Shown: positions 17,780-25,253 of the stretch, piece after piece
How the letters are laid out: each line of letters starts with the position of its first letter
Numbering within the stretch: position 1 is the stretch's first letter
Assembly: GCF_001678945.1 (NCBI RefSeq)
Contig: NZ_CP015124.1
Span: forward strand, 3,758,001-3,822,000
Direction: 5' to 3'
DNA: 64,000 bases
Origin: Phaeobacter gallaeciensis
GTDB taxonomy: Bacteria > Pseudomonadota > Alphaproteobacteria > Rhodobacterales > Rhodobacteraceae
Translations under genes and position numbers: made by a program
The notes under the pieces: model-generated
Seen by the model: only the letters and a program-made list of their open reading frames with translations
Database searches by the model: none
What the model was told of the DNA's origin: nothing

Positions 17780-18964
17780 TTACCGGGTCAGCTCGCGCAT
17801 GCCTTTTTCCAGCCCGTGCAGAGTCATCGGCACCATGCTGTCCTCGAAAATCTCGCGGATCATGCCGATGGAATGGGTATGGTCCCAGTATTTCTCTGGC
17901 ACCGGGTTGATCCAGAGATTGGATTTCCAGTGTTCGCGCGCGCGTTGCAACCACACCTGTCCAGCCTCCTGGTTCCAATGCTCATTGGCGCCGCCCGGAT
18001 AGGCGATTTCATAGGGCGACATCGAGGCATCGCCGACGAAGATGCATTTGTAGTCCGGCCCATAGGTGCGCAGCACCTCGTGCGTCGGCGTTTGTGCATC
18101 CCAGCGGCGGCGGTTGTCGCGCCAGACGCCTTCGTAAAGACAGTTGTGAAAGTAGAAGTATTCCAAGTGCTTGAACTCAGACCGCGCGGCCGAGAACAGC
18201 TCTTCCACCACCTTGATATGCGGATCCATCGAACCGCCCACGTCAAGGAACAGCAGCACCTTCACGGCGTTGTGCCGCTCGGGCCGGGTTTTCACGTCCA
18301 GATAGCCATGTTCGGCGGTGGCGCGGATGGTATTGTCGAGATCAAGCTCTTCTTGCGCCCCTTCGCGGACCCAGCGGCGCAGGCGCTTCAGGGCGACCTT
18401 GATGTTGCGGGTGCCAAGCTCCACATCGCCATCGAGGTTCTTGAACTCGCGCTTGTCCCAGACCTTCACCGCGCGGCGATGGCGGCTTTCCTTCTGGCCG
18501 ATGCGCACCCCTTCGGGATTATAACCATAGGCGCCAAAGGGCGAGGTGCCGGCGGTGCCGACCCATTTGTTGCCGCCCTGATGGCGCCCTTCCTGTTCCT
18601 TCAGGCGCTCTTTCAGGGTTTCCATCAGCTTGTCAAAACCGCCAAGCGCCTCGATCTCAGCCTGTTCTTCTGGCGAAAGATGCTTTTCCGCCATCTTGCG
18701 CAGCCAGTCTTCGGGGATGTCCACGGCGTCCAGAACGGCTGAGGCGGGCAGTGCCTCCAGCCCTTCGAATGTGGCGGCAAAGGCGCGGTCGAACTTGTCG
18801 ATATTGCGCTCGTCCTTCACCATGGCGGCGCGCGCCAGGTAGTAAAAGGCGTCAAGATCGTAGGTCACCAGCCCTTTTTTCATGCCTTCCAGAAAGGTCA
18901 GGTACTCCCGCAGCGAAACGGGGACCGAGGCCTGGCGCAGGTTTTCGAAAAAGGGTTGAAACAT
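17780..18964 (-). CDS. VWA domain protein (CoxE-like), partner of MoxR ATPase
   Basis: The 394-residue protein has an N-terminal helical part (VSLREYLTFLEGMKKGLVT), a charged linker and a C-terminal von Willebrand A domain. The MIDAS motif is DVGGSM (DxGxS) at about residue 241, with a later Thr and Asp expected in THEVLRTYG and FVGDASMS. VWA proteins of this kind act with MoxR AAA+ ATPases as metal-insertion or complex-activating chaperones. The MoxR gene lies 1.8 kb upstream on the same strand, separated by a DUF2927 lipoprotein and a 55-residue membrane protein. The client is not evident from neighbouring genes. Confidence 0.85.
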   Translation of the reverse strand: MFQPFFENLRQASVPVSLREYLTFLEGMKKGLVTYDLDAFYYLARAAMVKDERNIDKFDRAFAATFEGLEALPASAVLDAVDIPEDWLRKMAEKHLSPEEQAEIEALGGFDKLMETLKERLKEQEGRHQGGNKWVGTAGTSPFGAYGYNPEGVRIGQKESRHRRAVKVWDKREFKNLDGDVELGTRNIKVALKRLRRWVREGAQEELDLDNTIRATAEHGYLDVKTRPERHNAVKVLLFLDVGGSMDPHIKVVEELFSAARSEFKHLEYFYFHNCLYEGVWRDNRRRWDAQTPTHEVLRTYGPDYKCIFVGDASMSPYEIAYPGGANEHWNQEAGQVWLQRAREHWKSNLWINPVPEKYWDHTHSIGMIREIFEDSMVPMTLHGLEKGMRELTR

Positions 18965-18983
18965 CTGGGACCTTTCTGGGCAG

Positions 18984-19151
18984 TTACACCGCCATCCGGT
19001 GAATGATCAGGGTGGCGAGCATCCCGACAATACCAAAGGCAATGGCATAGACAGCGCCATATTGCAGCATGTCGGCGAGATTGCCGTTACGTTTCCGGGC
19101 CGTCAGCGCACCTGTCAGCGCCCCCAGCAGCAATGCAGCGATTACGATCAT
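18984..19151 (-). CDS. Small membrane protein of 55 residues
   Basis: A short frame starts at ATG 19149-19151 and stops at TAA 18984-18986. It encodes MIVIAALLLGALTGALTARK, a loop RNGNLADMLQYGAV, and a second helix with IAFGIVGMLATLIIHRM. Two hydrophobic segments around a short charged turn indicate an inner-membrane hairpin. It sits 19 bases upstream of the VWA gene and 47 bases downstream of the DUF2927 gene, all on one strand, so it is most likely part of the same transcript. I do not recognise a named family. Its codon use and clean membrane topology make a chance frame unlikely. Confidence 0.72.
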   Translation of the reverse strand: MIVIAALLLGALTGALTARKRNGNLADMLQYGAVYAIAFGIVGMLATLIIHRMAV

Positions 19152-19198
19152 TTTGTCAGTCCGCCTGTGTCATATGTTCCATGGATCCCCGGCCGGTC

Positions 19199-20632
19199 TT
19201 AGTGCGGGCGCAGATTTGCGACCTCCCGCAGCTTGGCCCGGACGGCCCAATCCGGGCCGAACCCGTAGCGTGCCCATCCAAGGCTGTCCAGCCTGACCGC
19301 GGAGGCGGCGTCGAATTGCCCCGCAAGGTCTAGCGCTTCGGCCTGCATCATCAAGGCCGTGGACAGCAGCGCGGCGTTTTCATAGCGGGCTGCGATCTCG
19401 GGAACCGGTTCCAGCAGCGTCAGGGCCGCATCGGGCTGGCCTCGGGCGATGGCGTAGGCCGCCATGCGTGGGCGGATGCGGGCCTGGTGCAGCTCCGTGC
19501 CGGGCTGACCGCGCAGGATTTCCATTGCGGAGGCAAACAGGGCCTGGGCGCTGTCTGGGGCATCGGCCTGTATCAGGCGGCCCAGAACATAAAGCCCCTG
19601 TGCTTGCCTATGGTCCCGCCAGCCACTGGCGCGGCCGATTTCCACGGCGGTGCGGGCCGCCAGCCTGCGCTCTGACAGGCGGGTGTCGGGGCCAAGCGCG
19701 GTTTCGATGGCGGCGATCCAGCGGCGCGGCGTTGCGGGCAGCGGGCGGGGCGGGATGCCCTGGCCGCGAGGGTTCAATCGCGCCAGGATGCCGGGCAGGC
19801 GGGCGGCGACCTCGGCACGGGTCATGCCCGTCCTCAATTCCGGCGCATAGGTGGCGCGCAGGATCAGCATGTCAAAGCCGGTCAGAACGGTGTGCACATT
19901 GTCATCGTTAAAGACGGAATCCGACAGCCGGTACAGATCGTTCAGCGGGCCAAGCGCCTGCGCCAGCTCTTCGTGCAGGCAGTCGCGCAGCTCTTGTGGG
20001 CTGACGTCGCTGGGCAGGAACAGCGCCAGATTGTCCCGCTGGCGCATCCGGGTCCAGTCGGTGTCCGGGCTGCGCCGCTTGCGGCGGAAATCCCTCAGCG
20101 ATGTGACGTTAGGCACCACGAAACAGGCCGCCTTGGGCAGAGCCTTGCGGATCGCCTTGCGCGAGACGGTTTCGATTGTGATCCGGGCGCTGTCACCATT
20201 CGCCCGGGTGATGTCGATCCCGGCCTCATTGCGCAATCGTGCCAGAAGGCGGGTCAGTTCGTGCTCGAAGCCGGGGGGCGGGGCGCCTGTTACCCGCAGC
20301 GTGATGGGGCCGTCAAACCGGGTAAAGACGGGCAGGGTGCCGCCGCCTTCGAGATTGAAATGCAGATCCAGGAAATCCCGCGCGATATCGCGGTTTGCCC
20401 GTTGTGGTGGCTGAGGGTGCGCGGCGGCGAATGCCTTGGCCGGGGGCAATGTGCTGTCGGCGATGGCAGCGCGGCCGGGCTGGCTGCCGTCAAAGGTGCC
20501 GGTGCAGCCCACAAGCGCAGCGCAGGCGAGGGCAAGCAGGATCCGGGGCGCCCGGGCAGTGTCACGATGCGTTCTTCTGAACAAAAACGGCGGTCTCCGG
20601 AAAAACGGGCTGGCGGGATGCTGCGGTGCCAT
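19199..20632 (-). CDS. DUF2927 domain protein, probable lipoprotein
   Basis: The 477-residue protein starts at ATG 20630-20632. After a basic N-terminus comes a hydrophobic stretch ending in a lipobox (LLALACAALVGC), so it is probably lipidated, although the lipobox lies about 43 residues in. The middle (residues about 80-260) has the DUF2927 layout: IARDFLDLHFNLEGG, then ARITIETVS and DCLHEELAQALGPLND, which resembles a zincin-like HExxQ site (HEELAQ). The C-terminal part looks helical, possibly TPR-like (AQGLYVLGRLIQADAPDSAQ). It lies within the MoxR/VWA cluster. Function is unknown. Confidence 0.75.
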   Translation of the reverse strand: MAPQHPASPFFRRPPFLFRRTHRDTARAPRILLALACAALVGCTGTFDGSQPGRAAIADSTLPPAKAFAAAHPQPPQRANRDIARDFLDLHFNLEGGGTLPVFTRFDGPITLRVTGAPPPGFEHELTRLLARLRNEAGIDITRANGDSARITIETVSRKAIRKALPKAACFVVPNVTSLRDFRRKRRSPDTDWTRMRQRDNLALFLPSDVSPQELRDCLHEELAQALGPLNDLYRLSDSVFNDDNVHTVLTGFDMLILRATYAPELRTGMTRAEVAARLPGILARLNPRGQGIPPRPLPATPRRWIAAIETALGPDTRLSERRLAARTAVEIGRASGWRDHRQAQGLYVLGRLIQADAPDSAQALFASAMEILRGQPGTELHQARIRPRMAAYAIARGQPDAALTLLEPVPEIAARYENAALLSTALMMQAEALDLAGQFDAASAVRLDSLGWARYGFGPDWAVRAKLREVANLRPH

Positions 20633-20764
20633 CAGGCGGCGACGCCCCGGCAAGGATAAGCTATCGCGAAAATAAGTAAACGCAGCATCAAAACGCAGGA
20701 ACGACCGCCGCTACTGCCGAAATGGGCGGCAGCGGTGAGGTCAAGAGTGGTGCCCTGGTAAGCG

Positions 20765-21607
20765 TCAGCCTCGGCGCCCGCGTGCCATGAAGGCCAGCCG
20801 TTCGAACAGATGCACGTCCTGTTCATTCTTCAAGAGCGCCCCATGCAGCTTAGGCAGCGCATCGGCGCCGTCGCGCGCGAGATCCTCGGGGGTCAGATCC
20901 TCGGCCAGCAGCAGCTTCAGCCAGTCGATGACTTCGGAGGTCGACGGCTTCTTCTTCAGACCCGCGGTGTCGCGGATTTCGTAGAACTGGGTCAGCGCCG
21001 TGGTCAGCAGGCTTTCCTTGATGCCAGGATGGTGCACTTCGACGATCTTTTTCATCGTCTCGGCATCGGGGAAGCGGATGTAATGGAAGAAACAACGGCG
21101 CAGGAAGGCGTCCGGCAGTTCTTTTTCATTGTTCGAGGTGATGATCATGATCGGGCGCTGCTTGGCGCGGATCGTCTCGCCGGTCTCGTAGACGTGGAAC
21201 TCCATCTTATCGAGTTCCTGCAAGAGGTCGTTGGGGAATTCGATGTCGGCCTTGTCGATCTCGTCGATCAGCAGCACCACCTTTTCGTCGGCCTCGAAGG
21301 CCTCCCAAAGCTTGCCCTTCTTGATGTAGTTCTTGACGTCATGCACGCGTTCATCGCCCAGCTGGCTGTCGCGAAGGCGGCTGACGGCATCGTATTCATA
21401 AAGGCCTTGTTGCGCGCGGGTGGTGGATTTCACGTTCCACTCGATCATCCGCAGACCCAGAGCGTCCGCCACCTGTTTGGCCAGCTCGGTCTTGCCGGTT
21501 CCCGGCTCCCCCTTGACCAGCAGTGGCCGCTCCAGCGTGACGGCGGCGTTGACCGCCACTTTCAGGTCATCTGTTGCAACGTAATCCTTGGTGCCCTGAA
21601 ATTGCAT
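20765..21607 (-). CDS. MoxR-type AAA+ ATPase
   Basis: The 280-residue protein starts at ATG 21605-21607 (MQFQGTKDYVATDDLKVAVN); 16 further upstream codons are open but not family-like. Walker A is KGEPGTGKTELAKQ near residue 33, Walker B is VVLLIDEIDKAD near residue 110, sensor 1 is MIITSNNEKELPDAFLRRC. This is the MoxR/NirQ/CbbQ group, which remodels or activates metalloenzymes together with a VWA partner. That partner is probably the CoxE-like protein at 17780-18964, with two further genes between. No obvious metalloenzyme gene is adjacent. Confidence 0.9.
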   Translation of the reverse strand: MQFQGTKDYVATDDLKVAVNAAVTLERPLLVKGEPGTGKTELAKQVADALGLRMIEWNVKSTTRAQQGLYEYDAVSRLRDSQLGDERVHDVKNYIKKGKLWEAFEADEKVVLLIDEIDKADIEFPNDLLQELDKMEFHVYETGETIRAKQRPIMIITSNNEKELPDAFLRRCFFHYIRFPDAETMKKIVEVHHPGIKESLLTTALTQFYEIRDTAGLKKKPSTSEVIDWLKLLLAEDLTPEDLARDGADALPKLHGALLKNEQDVHLFERLAFMARGRRG

Positions 21608-21805
21608 GTCTGTCCTGCGTCCTCTGGTTACTCTGTGCCCGTTTCCGGGCTGCAATGATGCGGTTTGGTCGCTTTTAACCCGGCTGGTTTACTATTGTGT
21701 AGTGACAATCTGCGCGGCAGGGGATAAACGCTGCGGCATGGGGAGCCGCAATGTTTGGAACGATTTGAAGAGACCAGCATTATGGGCCAGACCGAAGGAG
21801 CCGAG

Positions 21806-22228
21806 ATGAAGCAAGAAATGTTTCTGCCGGAAGACTATCGTCCGGCCGAAGACGAGCCTTTCATGAACGAAAGGCAATCTGAATATTTTCGTCGTAAGCT
21901 GCTGAACTGGAAGCACGAGCTGCTTGCAGAGAGCCGCGACACTATCGAAGGATTGCAGGACAACACCCGAAACATTCCCGACGTTGCAGACCGCGCAAGC
22001 GAAGAGACGGACCGTGCTCTTGAACTGCGCACCCGCGACCGCCAGCGCAAACTGGTTGCAAAGATCGACGCGGCCATCCGGCGCATTGATGAAGGCGAAT
22101 ACGGTTATTGCGAAGTAACCGGCGAACCGATCTCGCTGAAACGCCTGGACGCCCGCCCCATCGCCACCATGAGCCTGGAAGCGCAGGAACGCCACGAGCG
22201 CCGCGAAAAAGTTCACCGCGACGACTGA
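21806..22228 (+). CDS. dksA: DksA/TraR family RNA polymerase-binding factor lacking the zinc cysteines
   Basis: The 140-residue protein starts at ATG 21806, 5 bases after AAGGAG (21795-21800). The coiled coil carries the acidic tip DVADRA (Asp59, Asp62), the DxxDxA motif that enters the RNA polymerase secondary channel. The globular end aligns with DksA but keeps only one of four zinc cysteines: Cys102 is present, while the other three positions are Thr105, Ser123 and Ala126. It should work without zinc, as known for some cysteine-poor DksA variants. DksA with ppGpp reprograms transcription under starvation. A strong terminator lies at 22258-22285. Confidence 0.88.
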   Translation: MKQEMFLPEDYRPAEDEPFMNERQSEYFRRKLLNWKHELLAESRDTIEGLQDNTRNIPDVADRASEETDRALELRTRDRQRKLVAKIDAAIRRIDEGEYGYCEVTGEPISLKRLDARPIATMSLEAQERHERREKVHRDD

Positions 22229-22257
22229 TCGTCTCTCGGCGAAGGCAGAAACATTGA

Positions 22258-22285
22258 CGTCGGGGCCTGTGGCTCCGGCGTTTTT
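22258..22285 (+). terminator. Rho-independent terminator of dksA
   Basis: A 10-base-pair stem is formed by CGTCGGGGCC (22258-22267) and GGCTCCGGCG (22271-22280), with two G-T pairs, around the loop TGT. TTTTT follows at 22281-22285. It lies 30 bases after the dksA stop and before the FAD monooxygenase gene. Confidence 0.85.
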
Positions 22286-22327
22286 CGTTTAAGGGAAACC
22301 GGACCGGAGAATCTGCGTAGGCGACCC

Positions 22328-23506
22328 ATGGAACTGACGGATAAGAAAATCACCATTGTGGGCGCTGGTATTGGCGGTCTTGCGGCGGCGGTCGCCCTGC
22401 GCCGCAAGGGTGCGCGGGTCACGGTTCTGGAGCAGGCCGAGGCGATTTCCGAAGTGGGTGCCGGGTTGCAGATCACCCCGAACGGTCTGGCGGTGCTGCA
22501 GGCGCTTGACCTGGCCGAGGATCTGGCCTGGACTGCCCCGCGGGCCCGCGCTGTGGTGCTGCGCAGCCATGCCAAAGGGGATGAGGTTCTGCGCCTCGAT
22601 CTGGAGCAATACGCGGCGGATCTGCGATACTATTTTGTGCACCGGTCGGATCTGATCGGCCTTCTGGCGGATGCCGCCCGGCAAGAGGGCGTGAAGGTGC
22701 GCCTATTGCAAAAGGTCGAACGGGTCGAACCTGGGCCGGAGCCGATGGTGCATCTGGCCAATGGGGCGGGCTGTGGCGGTGATCTGGTGATCGGCGCAGA
22801 CGGGCTACATTCGCGGGTGCGCGCGGCACTCAACGCCCCGCGGCAGCCGTTCTTCACCGGGCAGGTCGCCTGGCGCGCCATCGTGCCGAACCATATCGGC
22901 CTGACGGCTGAGGCGCAGGTCTTCATGGGGCCGGGCCGCCATCTGGTGGCCTATCCGCTGCGGGACGGCTCCATCGTCAACCTTGTCGCCGCGCAGGAGC
23001 GGCGCGGCTGGGCCGAGGAAGGCTGGAACTTCAAGGACGATCCGGACAATCTGCGCCGCGCCTTTGCCGGATTTGGCGGCGATGCAAAGGATCTCTTGGA
23101 CGCGGCCGAGGATGTGGCGCTCTGGGGGCTGTTCCGGCACCCGGTGGCAGAGCATTGGTATGGCGACTCCATGGCGCTGTTGGGCGATGCCGCCCATCCG
23201 ACGCTGCCCTTTATGGCGCAGGGGGCCAATCTGGCGCTTGAGGATGCCTGGACGCTCTGCGCCGCGCTGGAAGAGGCCACTGACATGCAGACCGGATTGG
23301 CGCTTTATCAGAACCGTCGCCGCGCCCGCGCGGAAAAAGTGGTGGCCGCCGCCACCGGCAATGCTTGGAAATACCACCTGCGCCCGCCGCTTAACTGGCC
23401 TGTGCACCGGGTGCTGAAACTGGCTGGACGGCTGGCGCCGCAGATGATGGTGGGGCAGTTCGACTGGATCTACCGCCACGATGTGACAGCGCCGCAGCCG
23501 GGCTGA
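22328..23506 (+). CDS. FAD-dependent aromatic-ring monooxygenase (salicylate hydroxylase/UbiH-like group)
   Basis: The 392-residue flavoprotein starts at ATG 22328. It has the GxGxxG dinucleotide fold IVGAGIGGLAAAVALRRKGA near residue 10, the DG motif VIGADGLHSRVR near residue 156 and the second FAD motif LLGDAAHPTLPFMAQGAN near residue 285. These define group A single-component hydroxylases, which use NAD(P)H and O2. Best fit is the 3-hydroxybenzoate/salicylate hydroxylase subgroup, but the substrate is open because no aromatic-degradation genes are nearby. It converges with xthA, 31 bases away. Confidence 0.85.
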   Translation: MELTDKKITIVGAGIGGLAAAVALRRKGARVTVLEQAEAISEVGAGLQITPNGLAVLQALDLAEDLAWTAPRARAVVLRSHAKGDEVLRLDLEQYAADLRYYFVHRSDLIGLLADAARQEGVKVRLLQKVERVEPGPEPMVHLANGAGCGGDLVIGADGLHSRVRAALNAPRQPFFTGQVAWRAIVPNHIGLTAEAQVFMGPGRHLVAYPLRDGSIVNLVAAQERRGWAEEGWNFKDDPDNLRRAFAGFGGDAKDLLDAAEDVALWGLFRHPVAEHWYGDSMALLGDAAHPTLPFMAQGANLALEDAWTLCAALEEATDMQTGLALYQNRRRARAEKVVAAATGNAWKYHLRPPLNWPVHRVLKLAGRLAPQMMVGQFDWIYRHDVTAPQPG

Positions 23507-23537
23507 CCTGGCCGGGCGGAGGCACCGCGCCTGGGCC

Positions 23538-24344
23538 TCAGATGTCGAGGTCGACCCAGACGGGTACGTGATCCGACGGTTTTTCCCGCCCGCGCACGTC
23601 CTTGTCGATCTGGCAATCCGTCAGCAGATCCGCCGCCTGCGGGGTCAGCAGGAAATGGTCGATGCGGATCCCGTCGTTGCGGTTCCAGGCCCCGGCCTGA
23701 TAATCCCAGAAGGAATAATGGCCCGGCCCCTGATGGCGGGCGCGGAAGGCTTCGGTAAAGCCGAGGTTGACGATCCGCTGGAAGGCGGCGCGGCTTTCGG
23801 GGCGGTGCAGGGCGTCCTCGGCCCAGGCCTCGGGGCGTTTTGCATCCTCGGGCTGGGGGATGATGTTGTAATCCCCGGCCATCAGTGCGGGCATCTCATC
23901 GGCCAGAAGATCCTTGGCGCGATTGCGCAGCCGCTCCATCCACGCGAGTTTATAGGCGTATTTGCCGCCGGGCAACGGGCTGCCATCGTCGGTCAGCTCC
24001 ACCGGGTTGCCGTTGGGCAGGTAAAGCCCACAGATGCGGATCGCCTGTTTTCCGACCACGGTGGCCTCGATCCAGCGTGCCTGCTCGTCGCTGTCATCGC
24101 CGGGCAAGCCGCGGCTGACATCTTCCAGCGGCAGTTTTGAAAGGATCGCCACTCCGTTGAAGCTTTTCTGACCATGGGTTTCGACGTTGTAACCACGTTC
24201 TTCGAAAATCTCGCGCGGGAAGGCGCCGTCGACCGATTTGATTTCCTGCAGCAGAACCACATCCGGCTGCGCCTCATCAAGCCAGTCAGGCAGGGCATTG
24301 GCGCGGGCTTTGATGCCGTTGATGTTGAACGTGGCGATTTTCAT
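23538..24344 (-). CDS. xthA: Exodeoxyribonuclease III (AP endonuclease)
   Basis: The 268-residue enzyme has the full exonuclease III motif set: MKIATFNINGIKAR at the start, LLQEIKS, the catalytic region LMAGDYNIIPQPED, DGIRIDHFLLT and the terminal SDHVPVW. It repairs abasic sites and trims 3' ends using Mg. Length equals the family norm. The gene stands alone on the minus strand, and its promoter region is shared with the AT-rich divergent region in front of the repeat-peptide gene. Confidence 0.93.
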   Translation of the reverse strand: MKIATFNINGIKARANALPDWLDEAQPDVVLLQEIKSVDGAFPREIFEERGYNVETHGQKSFNGVAILSKLPLEDVSRGLPGDDSDEQARWIEATVVGKQAIRICGLYLPNGNPVELTDDGSPLPGGKYAYKLAWMERLRNRAKDLLADEMPALMAGDYNIIPQPEDAKRPEAWAEDALHRPESRAAFQRIVNLGFTEAFRARHQGPGHYSFWDYQAGAWNRNDGIRIDHFLLTPQAADLLTDCQIDKDVRGREKPSDHVPVWVDLDI

Positions 24345-24740
24345 GTCGGATCTCCAGGCGCGCCCGGCGACCGCAGGGGTGCGGGCGGGGCATTTGGGGT
24401 TGCCGATCTATCGCCCAAACAGGGGGCCAGAGCAAGGGCTGGCCACGGAGGGGCGAATCACTTATGCGGGCTGGCGCTGACGGGTGAAAGGCTCGTTTTG
24501 CGACTTTGCATGTATCCACCTAGGGTTGTTGTTTTTGGCCTTGCAGGACTGCCTTTGTGGATAAGGATTAGTATAAGGTGTGTATGGTTTTAAATACCTG
24601 TAATTAAACGGTAATTTGCAATTCAAAGTTAAAGTGATTGTCGCGGAAAAAGCAACCTGAAATTGCAGATTCCGGTTTTGGAATTGCCAACTCCGTGCCA
24701 GCGTTTTGGTGGCGATAATGCCCAACACTCGGAGGTTTCC
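24345..24740. other. AT-rich divergent regulatory region before the repeat-peptide operon
   Basis: These 396 bases separate xthA (minus) from the repeat-peptide gene (plus). About 24490-24720 is clearly richer in A and T than the rest of the window (runs such as TTTTAAATACC and TAATTAAACGG). This is what a regulated promoter or a nucleoid-protein binding zone would look like. A good ribosome-binding site GGAGG at 24731-24735 lies 5 bases before ATG 24741. I cannot assign a sure -35/-10 pair. No gene is seen inside. Confidence 0.55.
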
Positions 24741-25100
24741 ATGACTGCTTTGCTCAAGAAAAATGACGTTCAATCTGCCGCTACTTCATCCGCTGAGGCT
24801 GCTGCTGCCAGCCTGTTTGGCGGCGAAGCTGTCGAGATGTTTTCGTCCGGATCGGCGCCCTCTGCAGACCTGATGACAGGCGGCGGTGCGGAGATGTTCA
24901 GCTCCGGTTCCGCGCCGTGTGCGGCGGATAGTTTTGGCGGTGAGGCGGTTTCGCTGTTCAGCTCGGGCTCTGCACCGGTTGCGGATGGCAGCCAGTCCAG
25001 CGGCGCGCTGACCGGTCTTTTTTCCTCTGGCTCGGCGCCGCAGGCCCGGGCGCGCACCGATCAGGGGGATGTCACCGGCCTGTTTTCCTCGGGCAGCTGA
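24741..25100 (+). CDS. Repeat peptide with FSSGSAP units; candidate multi-core peptide precursor
   Basis: The 119-residue protein starts at ATG 24741 behind GGAGG. After a leader of about 30 residues (MTALLKKNDVQSAATSSAEA and on), the unit FSSGSAP occurs at residues 34-40, 53-59, 73-79 and 94-100, and FSSGS are the last five residues (115-119). Spacing is 19 to 21 residues. Most units are preceded by Met or Leu and, a few residues earlier, by GG or G (FGGEAV, TGGGAE, FGGEAV). The codons of the copies differ synonymously, so the peptide motif, not the DNA, is being conserved. Only one Cys (residue 60) is present. There is no signal peptide or membrane segment. It heads a three-gene unit with an unknown enzyme-like protein and a DMT transporter. 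Related Rhodobacterales proteins may be filed as DUF6749 (from memory, unverified). Confidence 0.85.
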   Translation: MTALLKKNDVQSAATSSAEAAAASLFGGEAVEMFSSGSAPSADLMTGGGAEMFSSGSAPCAADSFGGEAVSLFSSGSAPVADGSQSSGALTGLFSSGSAPQARARTDQGDVTGLFSSGS

Positions 25101-25138
25101 GGCAGGTGCCCCTATAAAACCGCACCATAAACAGGGGC

Positions 25139-25198
25139 GATGATCATGACCTGATCATCCAAAAGCGGGGGCACCGCCGATCCGATCCGGGGGTGCCC
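25139..25198 (+). promoter_or_regulatory. Two hairpins between repeat-peptide gene and downstream gene
   Basis: GATGATCA (25139-25146) and TGATCATC (25152-25159) form a perfect 8-pair stem around TGACC. GGGCACC (25169-25175) and GGTGCCC (25192-25198) form a second 7-pair stem. No T-run follows either stem. Such structures between a peptide gene and its downstream genes often act as processing or partial-termination points that keep peptide mRNA in excess; that role is inferred here. Confidence 0.5.
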
Positions 25199-25253
25199 GC
25201 AATACCGATCCTTCCACCACCCACTGCACAGCGCACAAAAGGAGCTCGCCTCC

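Noticed and set aside
24840-25100. Repeats in the peptide gene as a CRISPR array or DNA microsatellite
   Set aside because: Repeat copies differ at synonymous positions and are translated in one frame; there is no exact DNA repeat with regular spacers and no cas genes.
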